A DNA stretch of 64,000 bases from Deltaproteobacteria bacterium (GTDB lineage Bacteria > Desulfobacterota > DSM-4660 > Desulfatiglandales > Desulfatiglandaceae). A model generated the notes under the pieces. The model searched no databases. It was not told the origin of the DNA and worked only from the letters and a program-made list of their open reading frames with translations. How positions within the stretch are numbered: position 1 is the stretch's first letter; each line of letters starts with the position of its first letter. The stretch lies in assembly GCA_021737785.1 (NCBI GenBank), contig JAIPDI010000012.1:39477-103476 (forward strand), given 5' to 3'. A program made the translations under genes and the position numbers. This document shows, piece after piece, positions 17,746 through 27,528 of this stretch.

Positions 17746-18668
17746 ACTGCCTCGTTCTGGGAGGGGCCGGTTTCATCGGCAGGCATTTATGCGCCACCCT
17801 GTCAGCAGCCGGGCATCGGGTGCGTGCATTCGATCTCCCGCCAAAGGGTTCGGCCCAGAAATGGCCGGTCGTCGGAGGCGTTGACTGGGTCCCGGGCAAT
17901 TTCACAAAAGCCGGCAGCCTGGACGGATTGCTCGATGATGTCGAGGTGGTCTTTCATCTTATCGGTACAACACTTCCGGCCACCTCCAATGAGGACATGA
18001 TGCATGATCTGCAAAGCAATGTGGCCGCCACATTGCGGTTGCTCGATTTGATTGTTTCTCAAACTAAGCCCCCTCGGGTGATTTTCATTTCTTCGGGCGG
18101 AACTGTCTATGGTATTCCCAGAACGACGCCGATTACCGAAGACCATCCGACCAACCCCATTTGTGCGTATGGGGTCAGCAAACTGACGATTGAAAAATAT
18201 CTATGTGTTTATAATCACTTATATGATCTTGAGTATTGTATACTTCGCTTATCAAACGTGTACGGGACCAATCAATCCTTGACCCGTAACCAGGGGGTTA
18301 TCCCTATTTTTCTTTTTAGGGCGTTGAATCGGTTGCCACTTAAGCTATGGGGGGACGGCAATGTTGTGCGGGATTATCTGTACATCGGGGATCTTTGTGA
18401 AGCCTTGCTGGCAACCATGGAATACAGAGGACCGGAGCGCATATTCAATATCGGCAGCGGCCAGGGGCATAGCCTCAATAATCTGATCCAGATCATCAGT
18501 AAGACGGTCGGACATGATGTTGAGTGCGTCAGTCTACCGGGCCGGGTTTGGGATGTTCCCCAGAATATCCTTGACCCAGGCCAGGCAAACCGGGAGTTGG
18601 GTTGGAGTGCTAAGACCCCTCTGGCCAAGGGGATTGCAAGCCTGTTGCCCTGGTTGAAAAGCCTGTAA
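17742..18668 (+). CDS. NAD-dependent nucleotide-sugar epimerase/dehydratase
   Basis: An extended short-chain dehydrogenase: GGAGFIG at 6-12 for NAD binding, a SSGGTVYG block carrying the catalytic Ser, and YGVSK as Tyr-x3-Lys. It resembles UDP-glucose 4-epimerase relatives and is 308 residues long. ATG 17742 overlaps the upstream stop (ATGA); a longer frame from 17664 would sit inside the GT4 gene and was rejected. It probably supplies an epimerised UDP-sugar to the neighbouring transferases. The substrate is not resolved. Confidence 0.88.
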   Translation: MNCLVLGGAGFIGRHLCATLSAAGHRVRAFDLPPKGSAQKWPVVGGVDWVPGNFTKAGSLDGLLDDVEVVFHLIGTTLPATSNEDMMHDLQSNVAATLRLLDLIVSQTKPPRVIFISSGGTVYGIPRTTPITEDHPTNPICAYGVSKLTIEKYLCVYNHLYDLEYCILRLSNVYGTNQSLTRNQGVIPIFLFRALNRLPLKLWGDGNVVRDYLYIGDLCEALLATMEYRGPERIFNIGSGQGHSLNNLIQIISKTVGHDVECVSLPGRVWDVPQNILDPGQANRELGWSAKTPLAKGIASLLPWLKSL

Positions 18669-18858
18669 GCCTGGATAAGCCTACTTTTTATGAACCTGTT
18701 CCACCCGGAAAAAGCGGAATCCAGAAATCTTCACACAATCTCGGCAGGCATCACAAGGGTTTTCTGTAATGGTTCAACAGTTGAGGGGTTGAAAGATATC
18801 CTGCGCGGTTTTGTGTGATGCCCGGAATCTCCGGTGAGGACTTGCCGAACTCGTACTG

Positions 18859-19773
18859 CTACAACCGTGTCCTGGGACATCTCCCCATCCTTCCGGTGAA
18901 CGCATGGTGGATTCCAAAGGTCATGGCCTTTATTTTGCTGCATTTGTTTTTTTCATACAGAAAGATAGAGAGGACCTCGTGGCTCAGCCTTGCGGTCATG
19001 AGGACGGCGTAGAGAGGATAAGACCGGAAATAGTCAAGGGTGGTTCGGATGCCGTTTCTAAAGATGTAATATCTTCGAACGGGCGCATGATGGTTGGGTT
19101 TGATGGTCAGGCCCAAGAGTCGTTTAACAGAGCGGCGACCCACGGCATGGTCCAGTATGAGGTCGCAATTGACAGCGATTGAATATCCCAACAGGCCGGC
19201 CCTCAGACAATATTCATTATCTACGAAGTCGATGAAATAGTCTTCCCGAAAAGGACCGATCCTATTGTAAACCGATAAGGTGATGAGCATCCCGGAGGTG
19301 ATTGCGATCAACGCGGAATTGTCGGCCATGGCCGGCATATCCCTGCAGGTGACGTGTCTTAAAGAAAGACGGCCGATGAGGGGGAAGGTTGCGAAGGTCT
19401 TGCTGTTTCTGTCATAAAAATTCGGGACATAGAATGCATACCGCGGAGAGGCATTATCGGCCTTTGATTTGAATTTCATCATGGTTTGAAAGTATTGACT
19501 GGAGGGTCGCGAATCCTGATCAAAGAGAAATATATTTTCGATCCCCTGTTTCGCAGCCAGTCCCATTCCCGTATTGAGCCCCGAGGCCAGACCCATATTT
19601 GCCGCACAATTCCACACCGTGAGATTGGACCGGGGTGGAAACCTTTCCATTTCCGGTCGCGGTGTGTTATCAATCACAATCACCGTGTCGCACAGATCGC
19701 AAAGGCGTTCAAGATTCCCAAGCGCATCTTGGTCCGGGAAATACGTAACAATAATGGCGGCATGCATAGGCAT
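18859..19773 (-). CDS. GT2 glycosyltransferase, rhamnosyltransferase-like
   Basis: The only minus-strand gene within the EPS block. Motifs of the rhamnosyltransferase-like GT2 group are present: AAIIVTYFPD, VIVIDNTP, NMGLASGLN, LFDQDSRPS (acidic motif) and a C-terminal IFRNGIRTTLDYF segment. Met at 19773 (MPMHAAIIVTYFP) is preferred over 19827 because the conserved strand begins there. Part of its 3' region is duplicated as a decayed fragment at 11873-11961, so it may belong to an older or mobile cassette. Flanking spacers (18669-18858 and 19774-19975) show no recognisable element. Confidence 0.85.
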   Translation of the reverse strand: MPMHAAIIVTYFPDQDALGNLERLCDLCDTVIVIDNTPRPEMERFPPRSNLTVWNCAANMGLASGLNTGMGLAAKQGIENIFLFDQDSRPSSQYFQTMMKFKSKADNASPRYAFYVPNFYDRNSKTFATFPLIGRLSLRHVTCRDMPAMADNSALIAITSGMLITLSVYNRIGPFREDYFIDFVDNEYCLRAGLLGYSIAVNCDLILDHAVGRRSVKRLLGLTIKPNHHAPVRRYYIFRNGIRTTLDYFRSYPLYAVLMTARLSHEVLSIFLYEKNKCSKIKAMTFGIHHAFTGRMGRCPRTRL

Positions 19774-19975
19774 AAAGGATATGATTGTCGATGTATGATT
19801 GTTGATTGAATAACGCCTTGAAAGCAAAAGGGTACATTGCCGGAATCACAAAAACTTTCTTTTGAACACCACAGAGGCTCTACGCAAAGCGTATGAAATC
19901 CATCCTGTATTTAAACATAAGCCAAAGTCAGATGAATGTCAAAGCCCCGATAATTCTCTGCCATGGTGCTGATCA

Positions 19976-22135
19976 ATGAAATCAATCGATATTATCATCG
20001 TCAACTACAACAGCACCGATCACCTGTTGCGCTGTCTCAAATCCATCTTTGATAAGGCCCGTGGCCTTGCCCTGGAGGTGTGGGTCCAGGACAACCATTC
20101 AAGGGATGACGTGGACCGGGTCAGCAGGGCGTTCCCACAGGTGAGGTTGACGAAGAACGACCGCAATTTGGGATTTGCCAGGGCCGTTAATCAGGCGCTC
20201 AATGAGAGTTTTTCCCCTTATATATTGATATTGAACCCCGACACCCTTGTAAATGAAGGATTTTTTGAGAACGCCGTGGCGTACATGGAAAGCCATGGCG
20301 AAACAGGGGTCATGGGACCCAGGATTTTGGACCTCGATGGCGCCATCCAGGGATCGGCGCGGTTGTTTCCGAATCTGATGACCGCATTGTTCGGCCGAAA
20401 GTCCATCCTTACCAAGATGTTTCCCAACAATCCGGTTACCCGGGAAAACATCCTGACAGGAAGATCAGACGGCATCACCCCCATGGAAGTGGACTGGGTC
20501 TCCGGGGCCTGCATGCTGGTGAGGAGACAGGCCATAGACGATGTGGGCGTTATGGACGCCCGTTTTTTTATGTACTGGGAGGATGCGGACTGGTGCAGGC
20601 GGATGTGGCTGGGGGGATGGCGCGTGGTTTATTTTCCCCGGCCTTCTGTTGTTCATTATGTAGGGGTGAGCAGTGGAAAAAATGCGGTGCGTTCTGTTGT
20701 TGAGTTTCACAGGAGTATTTATCGTCTTTTTAAAAAACATTCCCGAAAACCCGATTTATTCTTAACCCCGGTGGTCTATTGGGGGCTTGTCTATCGTCTT
20801 CTATTCGTTCTGGCGTTTCAATCTGTGGGCAGACTGTTTCAGCCTCCTGAAAGGCCCGCCCCTCTGGCCGGGACTGTCAGGGTGCGCAGCTCGGACGACC
20901 GGATAAAGGTGGTCCGGTTTATAGCCCGCCTCAACATAGGCGGCCCTTCCATCCACGTGCATCTCTTGACGACGGGTCTTGACGAAAACAAATTCCATTC
21001 CATCCTCGTCACCGGCAAGATTTCTCCCCAGGAAGGGGATATGAGCTATCTCTTTGATGAGCCTTCACGGTCAACAAAACCGATCATCATCAGGGAATTT
21101 CAGAGAGAAATAAGCCCGGCCATGGATTTGAAGGCGTTTTTCCAAATCCTCAGGATTCTTCGTCAGGAAGATCCCCACATCGTCCATACCCACACGGCCA
21201 AGGCCGGAACAAGCGCCCGGATTGCTGCCATCCTGTACAATTTTTTCAGGGGGAAGAACATCCAGATGGTGCACACCTTTCATGGACATGTGTTTGAGGG
21301 GTATTTCAGCCCCACAACATCGCTCATGTTCATCTGGATCGAACGGCTCCTGGCCAGGTGGACCGATGTGGTTGTGTCCATCAGCAAGACACAGAAACAG
21401 GACCTTTCAGAAAAATTCCGGATTGCCCCGGCCGGCAAGATCAAGACCATTCCACTGGGCTTTGATTTAAGACCATTCCTAAACAGTAACGCAGTGAAGG
21501 GTCATTTCAGGTCAAGCCTCGGGATAAGCGATGATGCGTTTCTGGTCGGCATCGTCGGCCGGCTGGTGCCGGTAAAACGGCATGAACTGTTTTTCGAAGC
21601 AGCCGGGATTTTTCTCAAGGATCATCCCGGCATCAAGGTGCACTTTGTGGTGGTGGGCGACGGTGAACTGAGGAAACCGCTGGAGAGGCATGTCAAGCGA
21701 AAAGGGCTTTCCGAATATGTCCGATTTTGCGGCTGGCGCCGGGATCTCCCCGAGGTCTATGCCGGCCTGGATATCCTGGGACTGACCTCGGTGAATGAGG
21801 GAACCCCGGTTTCCATCATCGAGGCCATGGCCGCCTCCACCCCGGTGATCGCCACCGACGCGGGTGGCGTGTCTGATCTCTTGGGACCGACAGATGGTCA
21901 CCCCGCACCCGGAGATTTTGCCGTCTGCACCAGGGGTATCCTGTGCCGGAAAGAAGATGCCGCAGGATTTGCCAAGGGACTGGCATACCTGGCTGATATG
22001 GATGCCGGCAAGAGAGAGGCCCTGGTCAGAGAGTCACGGACCTTTGTGCAACAGCGGTTTTCGGAGGGGCGGCTGCTGAAGGATATTGAAACGCTGTATC
22101 TGGAATTAATTCAGGGAAGGCGCTGCCGGAAATGA
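19976..22135 (+). CDS. GT2-GT4 fusion glycosyltransferase
   Basis: A 719-residue bifunctional enzyme. Residues 1-250 are GT2 of the WbbL/rhamnosyltransferase type (DIIIVNYNSTDHL, LNPDTLV, YWEDADWCRR). Residues about 258-285 are hydrophobic and may tether it to the membrane. Residues about 305-719 are GT4 (HTHTAKAGTSAR, VGRLVPVKRH, and EGTPVSIIE as the intact E-x7-E motif). It probably adds two successive sugars to the lipid-linked repeat unit. The next gene is about 100 bp downstream. Confidence 0.9.
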   Translation: MKSIDIIIVNYNSTDHLLRCLKSIFDKARGLALEVWVQDNHSRDDVDRVSRAFPQVRLTKNDRNLGFARAVNQALNESFSPYILILNPDTLVNEGFFENAVAYMESHGETGVMGPRILDLDGAIQGSARLFPNLMTALFGRKSILTKMFPNNPVTRENILTGRSDGITPMEVDWVSGACMLVRRQAIDDVGVMDARFFMYWEDADWCRRMWLGGWRVVYFPRPSVVHYVGVSSGKNAVRSVVEFHRSIYRLFKKHSRKPDLFLTPVVYWGLVYRLLFVLAFQSVGRLFQPPERPAPLAGTVRVRSSDDRIKVVRFIARLNIGGPSIHVHLLTTGLDENKFHSILVTGKISPQEGDMSYLFDEPSRSTKPIIIREFQREISPAMDLKAFFQILRILRQEDPHIVHTHTAKAGTSARIAAILYNFFRGKNIQMVHTFHGHVFEGYFSPTTSLMFIWIERLLARWTDVVVSISKTQKQDLSEKFRIAPAGKIKTIPLGFDLRPFLNSNAVKGHFRSSLGISDDAFLVGIVGRLVPVKRHELFFEAAGIFLKDHPGIKVHFVVVGDGELRKPLERHVKRKGLSEYVRFCGWRRDLPEVYAGLDILGLTSVNEGTPVSIIEAMAASTPVIATDAGGVSDLLGPTDGHPAPGDFAVCTRGILCRKEDAAGFAKGLAYLADMDAGKREALVRESRTFVQQRFSEGRLLKDIETLYLELIQGRRCRK

Positions 22136-22236
22136 AGATTCATGGGTCGAATCTGTTGTCCTGACGTTCGTCACAGAGGGCTCACTTGCGCTGCCTTAGA
22201 ACAGGGTTGGCCTGCTGACCACGCCGGATCTAAAGG

Positions 22237-23595
22237 ATGAATTCCTTGAGCATGGGTTTTGAACGATGGAAAGGATGGTGTTTAAGATCGACCAATAGAC
22301 GTATTTTCGGCGCCATTATCAGCATCGGCGGCTTTACCATATTGGTGAAGCTGGCGGCTATTGCGAAGCAACTGGTTATCGCCGGCCGGTTCGGCACGGG
22401 CGACGCGCTGGATGCCTTTCTAATAGCGTTTCTGGCCCCATCCTTTGCCATCAATGTGGCCGCAGGGTCATTCAGCGCAGCACTCATACCGACCTTTGTA
22501 GAGGTAAGGGAACGGGAGGGACAGGATGCGGCCCAGCGCCTTTTCTCCAGTGTGATGGTCTTGAGTATTTTTCTGATCCTCGCCATATCGGGCATTCTGG
22601 CGGCATTTTCTCCAACCATTATACGGATCATCGGGTCCGGTTTCAGTCCCGAAAAACAGGCACTGACCCGCTCTCTCTTTTTTATTGCGCTGCCGCTCTT
22701 GATCATCAGCGGCCTGGCCGCCATATGGGCCAGCATCCTTAATGCACAAGAGCGATTTGCACTGGCGGCTATTGCCCCTGTCATAACGCCTGTAGCGGCG
22801 GTCATTGCCATTTTGCTCCTGGGCAGGGTCTGGGGGATCTACGCCCTGGCCGTGGGGACGGTGGGGGGAGGGCTTTTTGAAGCGGTGCTGCTGGGAAGGG
22901 GGCTCAGGCGCCGGGGATTTTACCTCCTTCCAAGGTGGCATGGCCTGACCCCTGCTGTGAAGCAGGTGGCCAGACAGTATGCGCCGATGGCCGCGGGGGC
23001 ATTGTTGATGAGCGGCACCGAGGTGATAGACCAGTCCATGGCTGCCATGCTGGGTCCGGGAAGCGTCTCCGCCCTGAGCTACGGCAACAAAGTCGTATCC
23101 CTGATCATCGGCATCGGCTCTCTGTCCCTGAGCACGGCCATTTTCCCCCACTTTTCCCGCATGGTGGCTGCCAACGACTGGACCGGGATCCGGACTACGG
23201 TCAAGACATATGCGCGCCTGATTATCCTGACCACCGTTCCGATGACACTTTTTCTGGTCTATCTGTCGCATCCTATTATCGCCCTTCTATTTGAACGGGG
23301 CGCCTTTACTGCAGGGGACGCGCATCTGGTGGGAAGGGTTCAGGCCCTCTATTTGCTCCAGGCCCCATTTTATTTCCTGGGAATCATGGGGGTCCGCCTG
23401 CTGAGCGCCCTGAAAAAGAACCATGTACTGATGGGGATATCGGCGGCAAATCTCCTGACCAACATTGTCGGCAACTATGTCTTTATGCATTTTTGGGGGC
23501 TGCCGGGGATCAGCTTGTCGACCAGTGTGGTTTATTTTATCTCTATGATATTGATTTATCTATCTCTGAGGTCAGGATTGAGAACGGGCGCTTAA
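22237..23595 (+). CDS. MurJ/MviN-type lipid-linked sugar flippase
   Basis: A polytopic membrane protein of the MOP superfamily, MurJ branch: an AFLIAFLAPSFAIN-like first helix pair, then AALIPTF, and many further hydrophobic helices (about 12-13 by eye). At 452 residues it is somewhat shorter than typical MurJ (~510). No separate Wzx is present in the cluster, so this copy may flip the EPS repeat unit rather than lipid II; that is inference from context. It sits directly upstream of a methyltransferase (1-bp gap). Confidence 0.85.
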   Translation: MNSLSMGFERWKGWCLRSTNRRIFGAIISIGGFTILVKLAAIAKQLVIAGRFGTGDALDAFLIAFLAPSFAINVAAGSFSAALIPTFVEVREREGQDAAQRLFSSVMVLSIFLILAISGILAAFSPTIIRIIGSGFSPEKQALTRSLFFIALPLLIISGLAAIWASILNAQERFALAAIAPVITPVAAVIAILLLGRVWGIYALAVGTVGGGLFEAVLLGRGLRRRGFYLLPRWHGLTPAVKQVARQYAPMAAGALLMSGTEVIDQSMAAMLGPGSVSALSYGNKVVSLIIGIGSLSLSTAIFPHFSRMVAANDWTGIRTTVKTYARLIILTTVPMTLFLVYLSHPIIALLFERGAFTAGDAHLVGRVQALYLLQAPFYFLGIMGVRLLSALKKNHVLMGISAANLLTNIVGNYVFMHFWGLPGISLSTSVVYFISMILIYLSLRSGLRTGA

Positions 23596-23596
23596 A

Positions 23597-24310
23597 ATGA
23601 ATAATCGGATAATGAACACCGGCTTGAGCCGTCAGGATACGATTTGGAGACATTTCCAAAACAGGCATCCCGAGGTCTTTGAAGGGGCAACGCCCCGCAT
23701 GGACTTTGTGGTGAGGGAGATCTCCCGTAGAAAGGCCGCCTCTATTCCGCAGGTCCTGAATATCGGGGCAGGTAATGGATACCTGGAAGCGTCGGCAACA
23801 CGGCTGGGGTGGATGATATTCTCCTTGGACCCTGATAAGGGAATAGCCAAAGCGCTGTTTGAAAAAGGGATAAGGGCCTGTCCGGGCCGTATGGAAAATA
23901 TGCCCTTTGCCGATGGCAGCTTTGATTTTGTGGTGGCCTCTGAGGTGCTTGAACACCTGAAGGCTGAACAACTTGACCAGGGACTTGCAGAGGTGGCGAG
24001 AGTCATGCGAAGAGGCGCCTGGTTCCTGGGGACCGTCCCTTACTGTGAGAATCTGGCCTTAAATGAGGTGGTATGTCCGAGGTGTCAAGAGGTATTCCAT
24101 CGATGGGGTCACCAAAGATCTTTTGACCTCCTTACCCTGCGCACTGAACTCTCTCGTTTTTTTGATGAGACCCTTGTTAAGCGGAAGGGATTTGTCTTGT
24201 TTCGGGGACGAGGCTTTATGGGAAAACTCAAGAGCGTCGTCCGGCTCATCTTAGCTCATTACGGTGCGCAAATCGCCTCGCCGAATATCTATTTTGCCGC
24301 CAGAAAGTAA
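23597..24310 (+). CDS. Class I SAM-dependent methyltransferase
   Basis: Methyltransf_11-like fold: motif I LNIGAGNGYLE, acidic motif II FSLDPD, and motif IV FDFVVASEVLEHL. A CPRCQEVF segment later (CxxC followed by FHRWGH) resembles the small zinc-like insertion of sugar-modifying methyltransferases. It begins one base after the flippase stop and is surely in the same operon. It probably O-methylates a glycan sugar. The substrate is unknown. Confidence 0.85.
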   Translation: MNNRIMNTGLSRQDTIWRHFQNRHPEVFEGATPRMDFVVREISRRKAASIPQVLNIGAGNGYLEASATRLGWMIFSLDPDKGIAKALFEKGIRACPGRMENMPFADGSFDFVVASEVLEHLKAEQLDQGLAEVARVMRRGAWFLGTVPYCENLALNEVVCPRCQEVFHRWGHQRSFDLLTLRTELSRFFDETLVKRKGFVLFRGRGFMGKLKSVVRLILAHYGAQIASPNIYFAARK

Positions 24311-24387
24311 GGAAAGGGTCATCAAGTCAGGGTTGATACGCCCACCCATCGGTGAATCGTATCTTCCGGCTGCGCCGGTAATATACC

Positions 24388-25614
24388 ATGTTAAAAAGAC
24401 GAAAGAAGAAATTGACCATACTCTTTCTGATCGGTTCCCTTGAACTGGGCGGTGCCGAAGGACAGATGGCCGCGCTCATCGGACGCCTGGTCGGCCGGGG
24501 CGTGAACTGCCGTCTGTTCGTGTTGGAGTCTCCCGGACCTCTATATGACAGCCTTAAGGGGATTGATCTGGAGATTCATGATGGGGGTTACCGCAGAAAA
24601 AGCGGATTGGTGAAAAAAGTGGTGATGTTGTTTCGCGCCCAATTCAGGGTGTTCCGTGTTCTGGCAAAGCTCCGGCCTGATGTGATCCATGCCTACCTCC
24701 CATTGACCAATTTCATGGGAGCGCTGGCAGGGAGGCTCTCAGGCGTTCCTCTGGTCATCACCAGCCGTCGTGCCTTGGGGACCCATCAGGACCGGTATAA
24801 GGGGTGGCGCATCTTCGACATCCTGAGCTTTCGCCTGAGTCATCTGGTGACGGTGAATTCCCGGGCGGTGGGCCGGGATTCCCTGATCCGCGATCTGGGG
24901 GATCCCTTAAAGGTCAGAATCATCTACAACGGAATTGACGCGCTTCCCTTCGAGTCTGCTGGATCCGAGAGAGCGCCGGTACGCAGGGCCTTGGGAATAC
25001 TGCCCGGGGAAAAGGTCGTTGTCAGTATCGCCAATCTTATCCCATATAAGGGTCTTGCGGACCTGATAGAGGCCGCAGCAACGGTGAGGGAGAGAATGCC
25101 GGAGGTGAAATTTCTGCTGATCGGCGAGGATCGCGGAATTCAAAAACAACTGGAAGAGAAGGCGCATCGCATGGGCCTCTCTCAACAGATCGTGTTCTTG
25201 GGCCAGCGACTGGACGTTCCCGAACTTCTGGCGGCCGGCGACCTTCTGGCCCTGTCTTCTCACGAGGAGGGTTTTTCCAACGTCATTCTGGAGGCGATGG
25301 CCTCGGGCCTGCCGGTGGTTGCCACCGATGTCGGGGGCAACAGGGAGGCCGTCATGAATGGGATTACCGGATGGCTGGTGCCTCCCAGGGACCCGGACGC
25401 CATGGCTGATCGGATTCTGGATCTGCTCAGCGACAAGGAAAGGGCTGCGGCCTGGGGGCGACAAGGCCGGGAGCGGGTAAAGGAAGTGTTCACCATTGAC
25501 GGAATGGTCGAGGCGCATATGAATCTGTACCGGGGCGTTGTCTCAGCGACCAGTCTGTTCTCAGGGGATGGACCAACCGAGGGGAATGGTTATGTGCGGC
25601 ATCGTGGGTTTTAG
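24388..25614 (+). CDS. GT4 family glycosyltransferase
   Basis: A GT-B enzyme with IGSLELGGAEGQM at the N-terminus, HAYLPLTNFMG, and the C-terminal donor site (EEGFSNVILEAMASGLPVVATDVGG, with an intact E-x7-E motif). It is 408 residues long, normal for the family. The 3' end overlaps the start of asnB by 23 bp in another frame. It is part of the same plus-strand EPS operon. Confidence 0.9.
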   Translation: MLKRRKKKLTILFLIGSLELGGAEGQMAALIGRLVGRGVNCRLFVLESPGPLYDSLKGIDLEIHDGGYRRKSGLVKKVVMLFRAQFRVFRVLAKLRPDVIHAYLPLTNFMGALAGRLSGVPLVITSRRALGTHQDRYKGWRIFDILSFRLSHLVTVNSRAVGRDSLIRDLGDPLKVRIIYNGIDALPFESAGSERAPVRRALGILPGEKVVVSIANLIPYKGLADLIEAAATVRERMPEVKFLLIGEDRGIQKQLEEKAHRMGLSQQIVFLGQRLDVPELLAAGDLLALSSHEEGFSNVILEAMASGLPVVATDVGGNREAVMNGITGWLVPPRDPDAMADRILDLLSDKERAAAWGRQGRERVKEVFTIDGMVEAHMNLYRGVVSATSLFSGDGPTEGNGYVRHRGF

Positions 25615-27520
25615 TGCGCGCCGGGATGTGGGTGGTTTGCGGGAGTCCCTTTCGGAGGCGACCTCAAGGATGATCCATCGGGGCCCGGATGATGGGGGGA
25701 TTTTTTTTGATGCAAAGGCCGGGGTGGGGCTGGGCCACAGGCGCCTCTCGGTCATCGACCTGTCTGCGGCCGGGCATCAGCCCATGGGCACACACGATGG
25801 GAGGGTCCAGATTGTCTACAACGGCGAGATCTACAATTTTAAGGAGATCCGCAAGACACTTAAGGGCGTGGGTCACTCCTTTCGGACCGAAACCGACACA
25901 GAGGTGATCCTTGAGGCCTATCTGGAATGGGGCATGGAATGCCTGACGCATTTTGTCGGGATGTTCGCCTTCGCCCTCTGGGACACGAAGATCGGAACGC
26001 TTTTCCTGGCCAGGGATCGCATCGGGATCAAACCCCTGTATTATTATTTTATTGACGGCAAGCTCCTGTTCGCTTCCGAACTCAAGGCCCTGATGGCACT
26101 TGAGGGGTTTCCAAAGGACATAGACCCGGAGGCAGTGCCCCTTTTTCTTCATTATCAATACGTTCCCGCCCCGAGGACCATATTCAAGGACACCTGGAAG
26201 CTCCTTCCGGGGCATTATCTCGCCTATGACGGAGAGAACCTGGACACACGGGCCTATTGGAACCTTCCCGGGCCCGCGGATGAAGAGGATTTTGAAGGAA
26301 ATGAATCAGATGCAGTGGACGCCCTGGACCGGGTCCTCAGCGAGGCCGTATCCTGCCGGCTCATCAGCGATGTGCCGTTAGGGGCATTGCTCAGCGGCGG
26401 GATCGATTCGTCCCTTGTCGCGGCCCTGATGCAGAAAGTCAGTCATGCACCGGTCCGGACCTTCAGTATCGGGTTCAATGAGGCCGGTTACAATGAGGCC
26501 CCCTGGGCTGCCAGGGTGGCGGCGCATCTAGGGACCGATCATACCGAGTTCTATGTCACACCCCAGGACGCCATCGACGTGATTCCCCGGCTGCCGGAGA
26601 TCTATGACGAGCCCTTTGCCGATGCCTCGGCTGTGCCCACATGCCTGGTTTCCAGGCTGGCCCGGACCCGGGTCACGGTGGCCCTTTCAGGGGACGGGGG
26701 GGACGAACAATTCGCCGGATATGTCCGCTACTGGAGCGCCCGGGCCATGGCCACCGGTTTTCAACGGCTCCCTGAAAGGGTGAGAAAATCGCTGGGCCGG
26801 GTCCTTGAAAGGATCCCGGTTTCCTGGATCGAGAAATGCTATATGCCTTGGCGGGACATATTACCGCAGCGCTTTTGCGTGACCAATTTTCCCGACAAAT
26901 GGGAAAAGCTGGTGAGCCTCATGGGCCGGGTCAGACTCGATGAGTTGTACCGGATGACCATATGCCTCTGGTCAGAGCATGACCTGCGGGCCCTGTGCGG
27001 CAGTGGGCCTGCCCCAACCCGGTTCGAAGAGACATTCATGGAGACAAAGGAGTGGCCCGTCCTTTCCCGGCTCATGCGGGTGGATCAGAAGACCTATCTC
27101 CCGGATGCCATGCTCACCAAGGTGGACCGTGCCAGCATGGCCTTCAGCCTGGAGGTGAGGGTGCCTCTCCTGGATCATCGTGTCCTGGAATTTACCTCCA
27201 GGATCCCGGACAGCCTCAAGTACAGGGAGGGAAAAGGGAAATATCTTCTCAGAAGGCTCCTTGCGCGGTATGTTCCGGAAGCGTTGTTCGAGAGGCCCAA
27301 GATGGGCTTCGGAGTGCCGATTGACACCTGGTTTCGAGGCGGGTTGAAGGAACTCCTGCTGGATTATCTATCGACCGAACGGCTTAGAGGAGAAGGCCTG
27401 TTCCACTGTGCCGAGGTTGAAAAAAAGATCCAGGAGCATCTCTCCTTCAAGGCCAATCACCAGTATCGACTCTGGGCACTCCTCATGTGGGAGATGTGGC
27501 GGGAGCAATGGCTTGGGTGA
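25592..27520 (+). CDS. asnB: Glutamine-hydrolysing asparagine synthetase / EPS amidotransferase
   Basis: Residues 1-215 form the class-II glutaminase domain. The start at 25592 is fixed because Cys2 (MCGIVGFS) must become the N-terminal nucleophile after Met removal; the upstream in-frame start at 25538 would bury it. The C-terminal synthetase domain has the pyrophosphate-binding LLSGGIDSSLVAAL loop and LSGDGGDEQFAGY. Full length is 642 residues. AsnB copies are common in EPS and exosortase-linked clusters, where they may amidate uronic acids, so the substrate may be a glycan precursor rather than aspartate. It ends 8 bp before the convergent fabD. Confidence 0.92.
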   Translation: MCGIVGFSARRDVGGLRESLSEATSRMIHRGPDDGGIFFDAKAGVGLGHRRLSVIDLSAAGHQPMGTHDGRVQIVYNGEIYNFKEIRKTLKGVGHSFRTETDTEVILEAYLEWGMECLTHFVGMFAFALWDTKIGTLFLARDRIGIKPLYYYFIDGKLLFASELKALMALEGFPKDIDPEAVPLFLHYQYVPAPRTIFKDTWKLLPGHYLAYDGENLDTRAYWNLPGPADEEDFEGNESDAVDALDRVLSEAVSCRLISDVPLGALLSGGIDSSLVAALMQKVSHAPVRTFSIGFNEAGYNEAPWAARVAAHLGTDHTEFYVTPQDAIDVIPRLPEIYDEPFADASAVPTCLVSRLARTRVTVALSGDGGDEQFAGYVRYWSARAMATGFQRLPERVRKSLGRVLERIPVSWIEKCYMPWRDILPQRFCVTNFPDKWEKLVSLMGRVRLDELYRMTICLWSEHDLRALCGSGPAPTRFEETFMETKEWPVLSRLMRVDQKTYLPDAMLTKVDRASMAFSLEVRVPLLDHRVLEFTSRIPDSLKYREGKGKYLLRRLLARYVPEALFERPKMGFGVPIDTWFRGGLKELLLDYLSTERLRGEGLFHCAEVEKKIQEHLSFKANHQYRLWALLMWEMWREQWLG

Positions 27521-27528
27521 CAGCCGAA

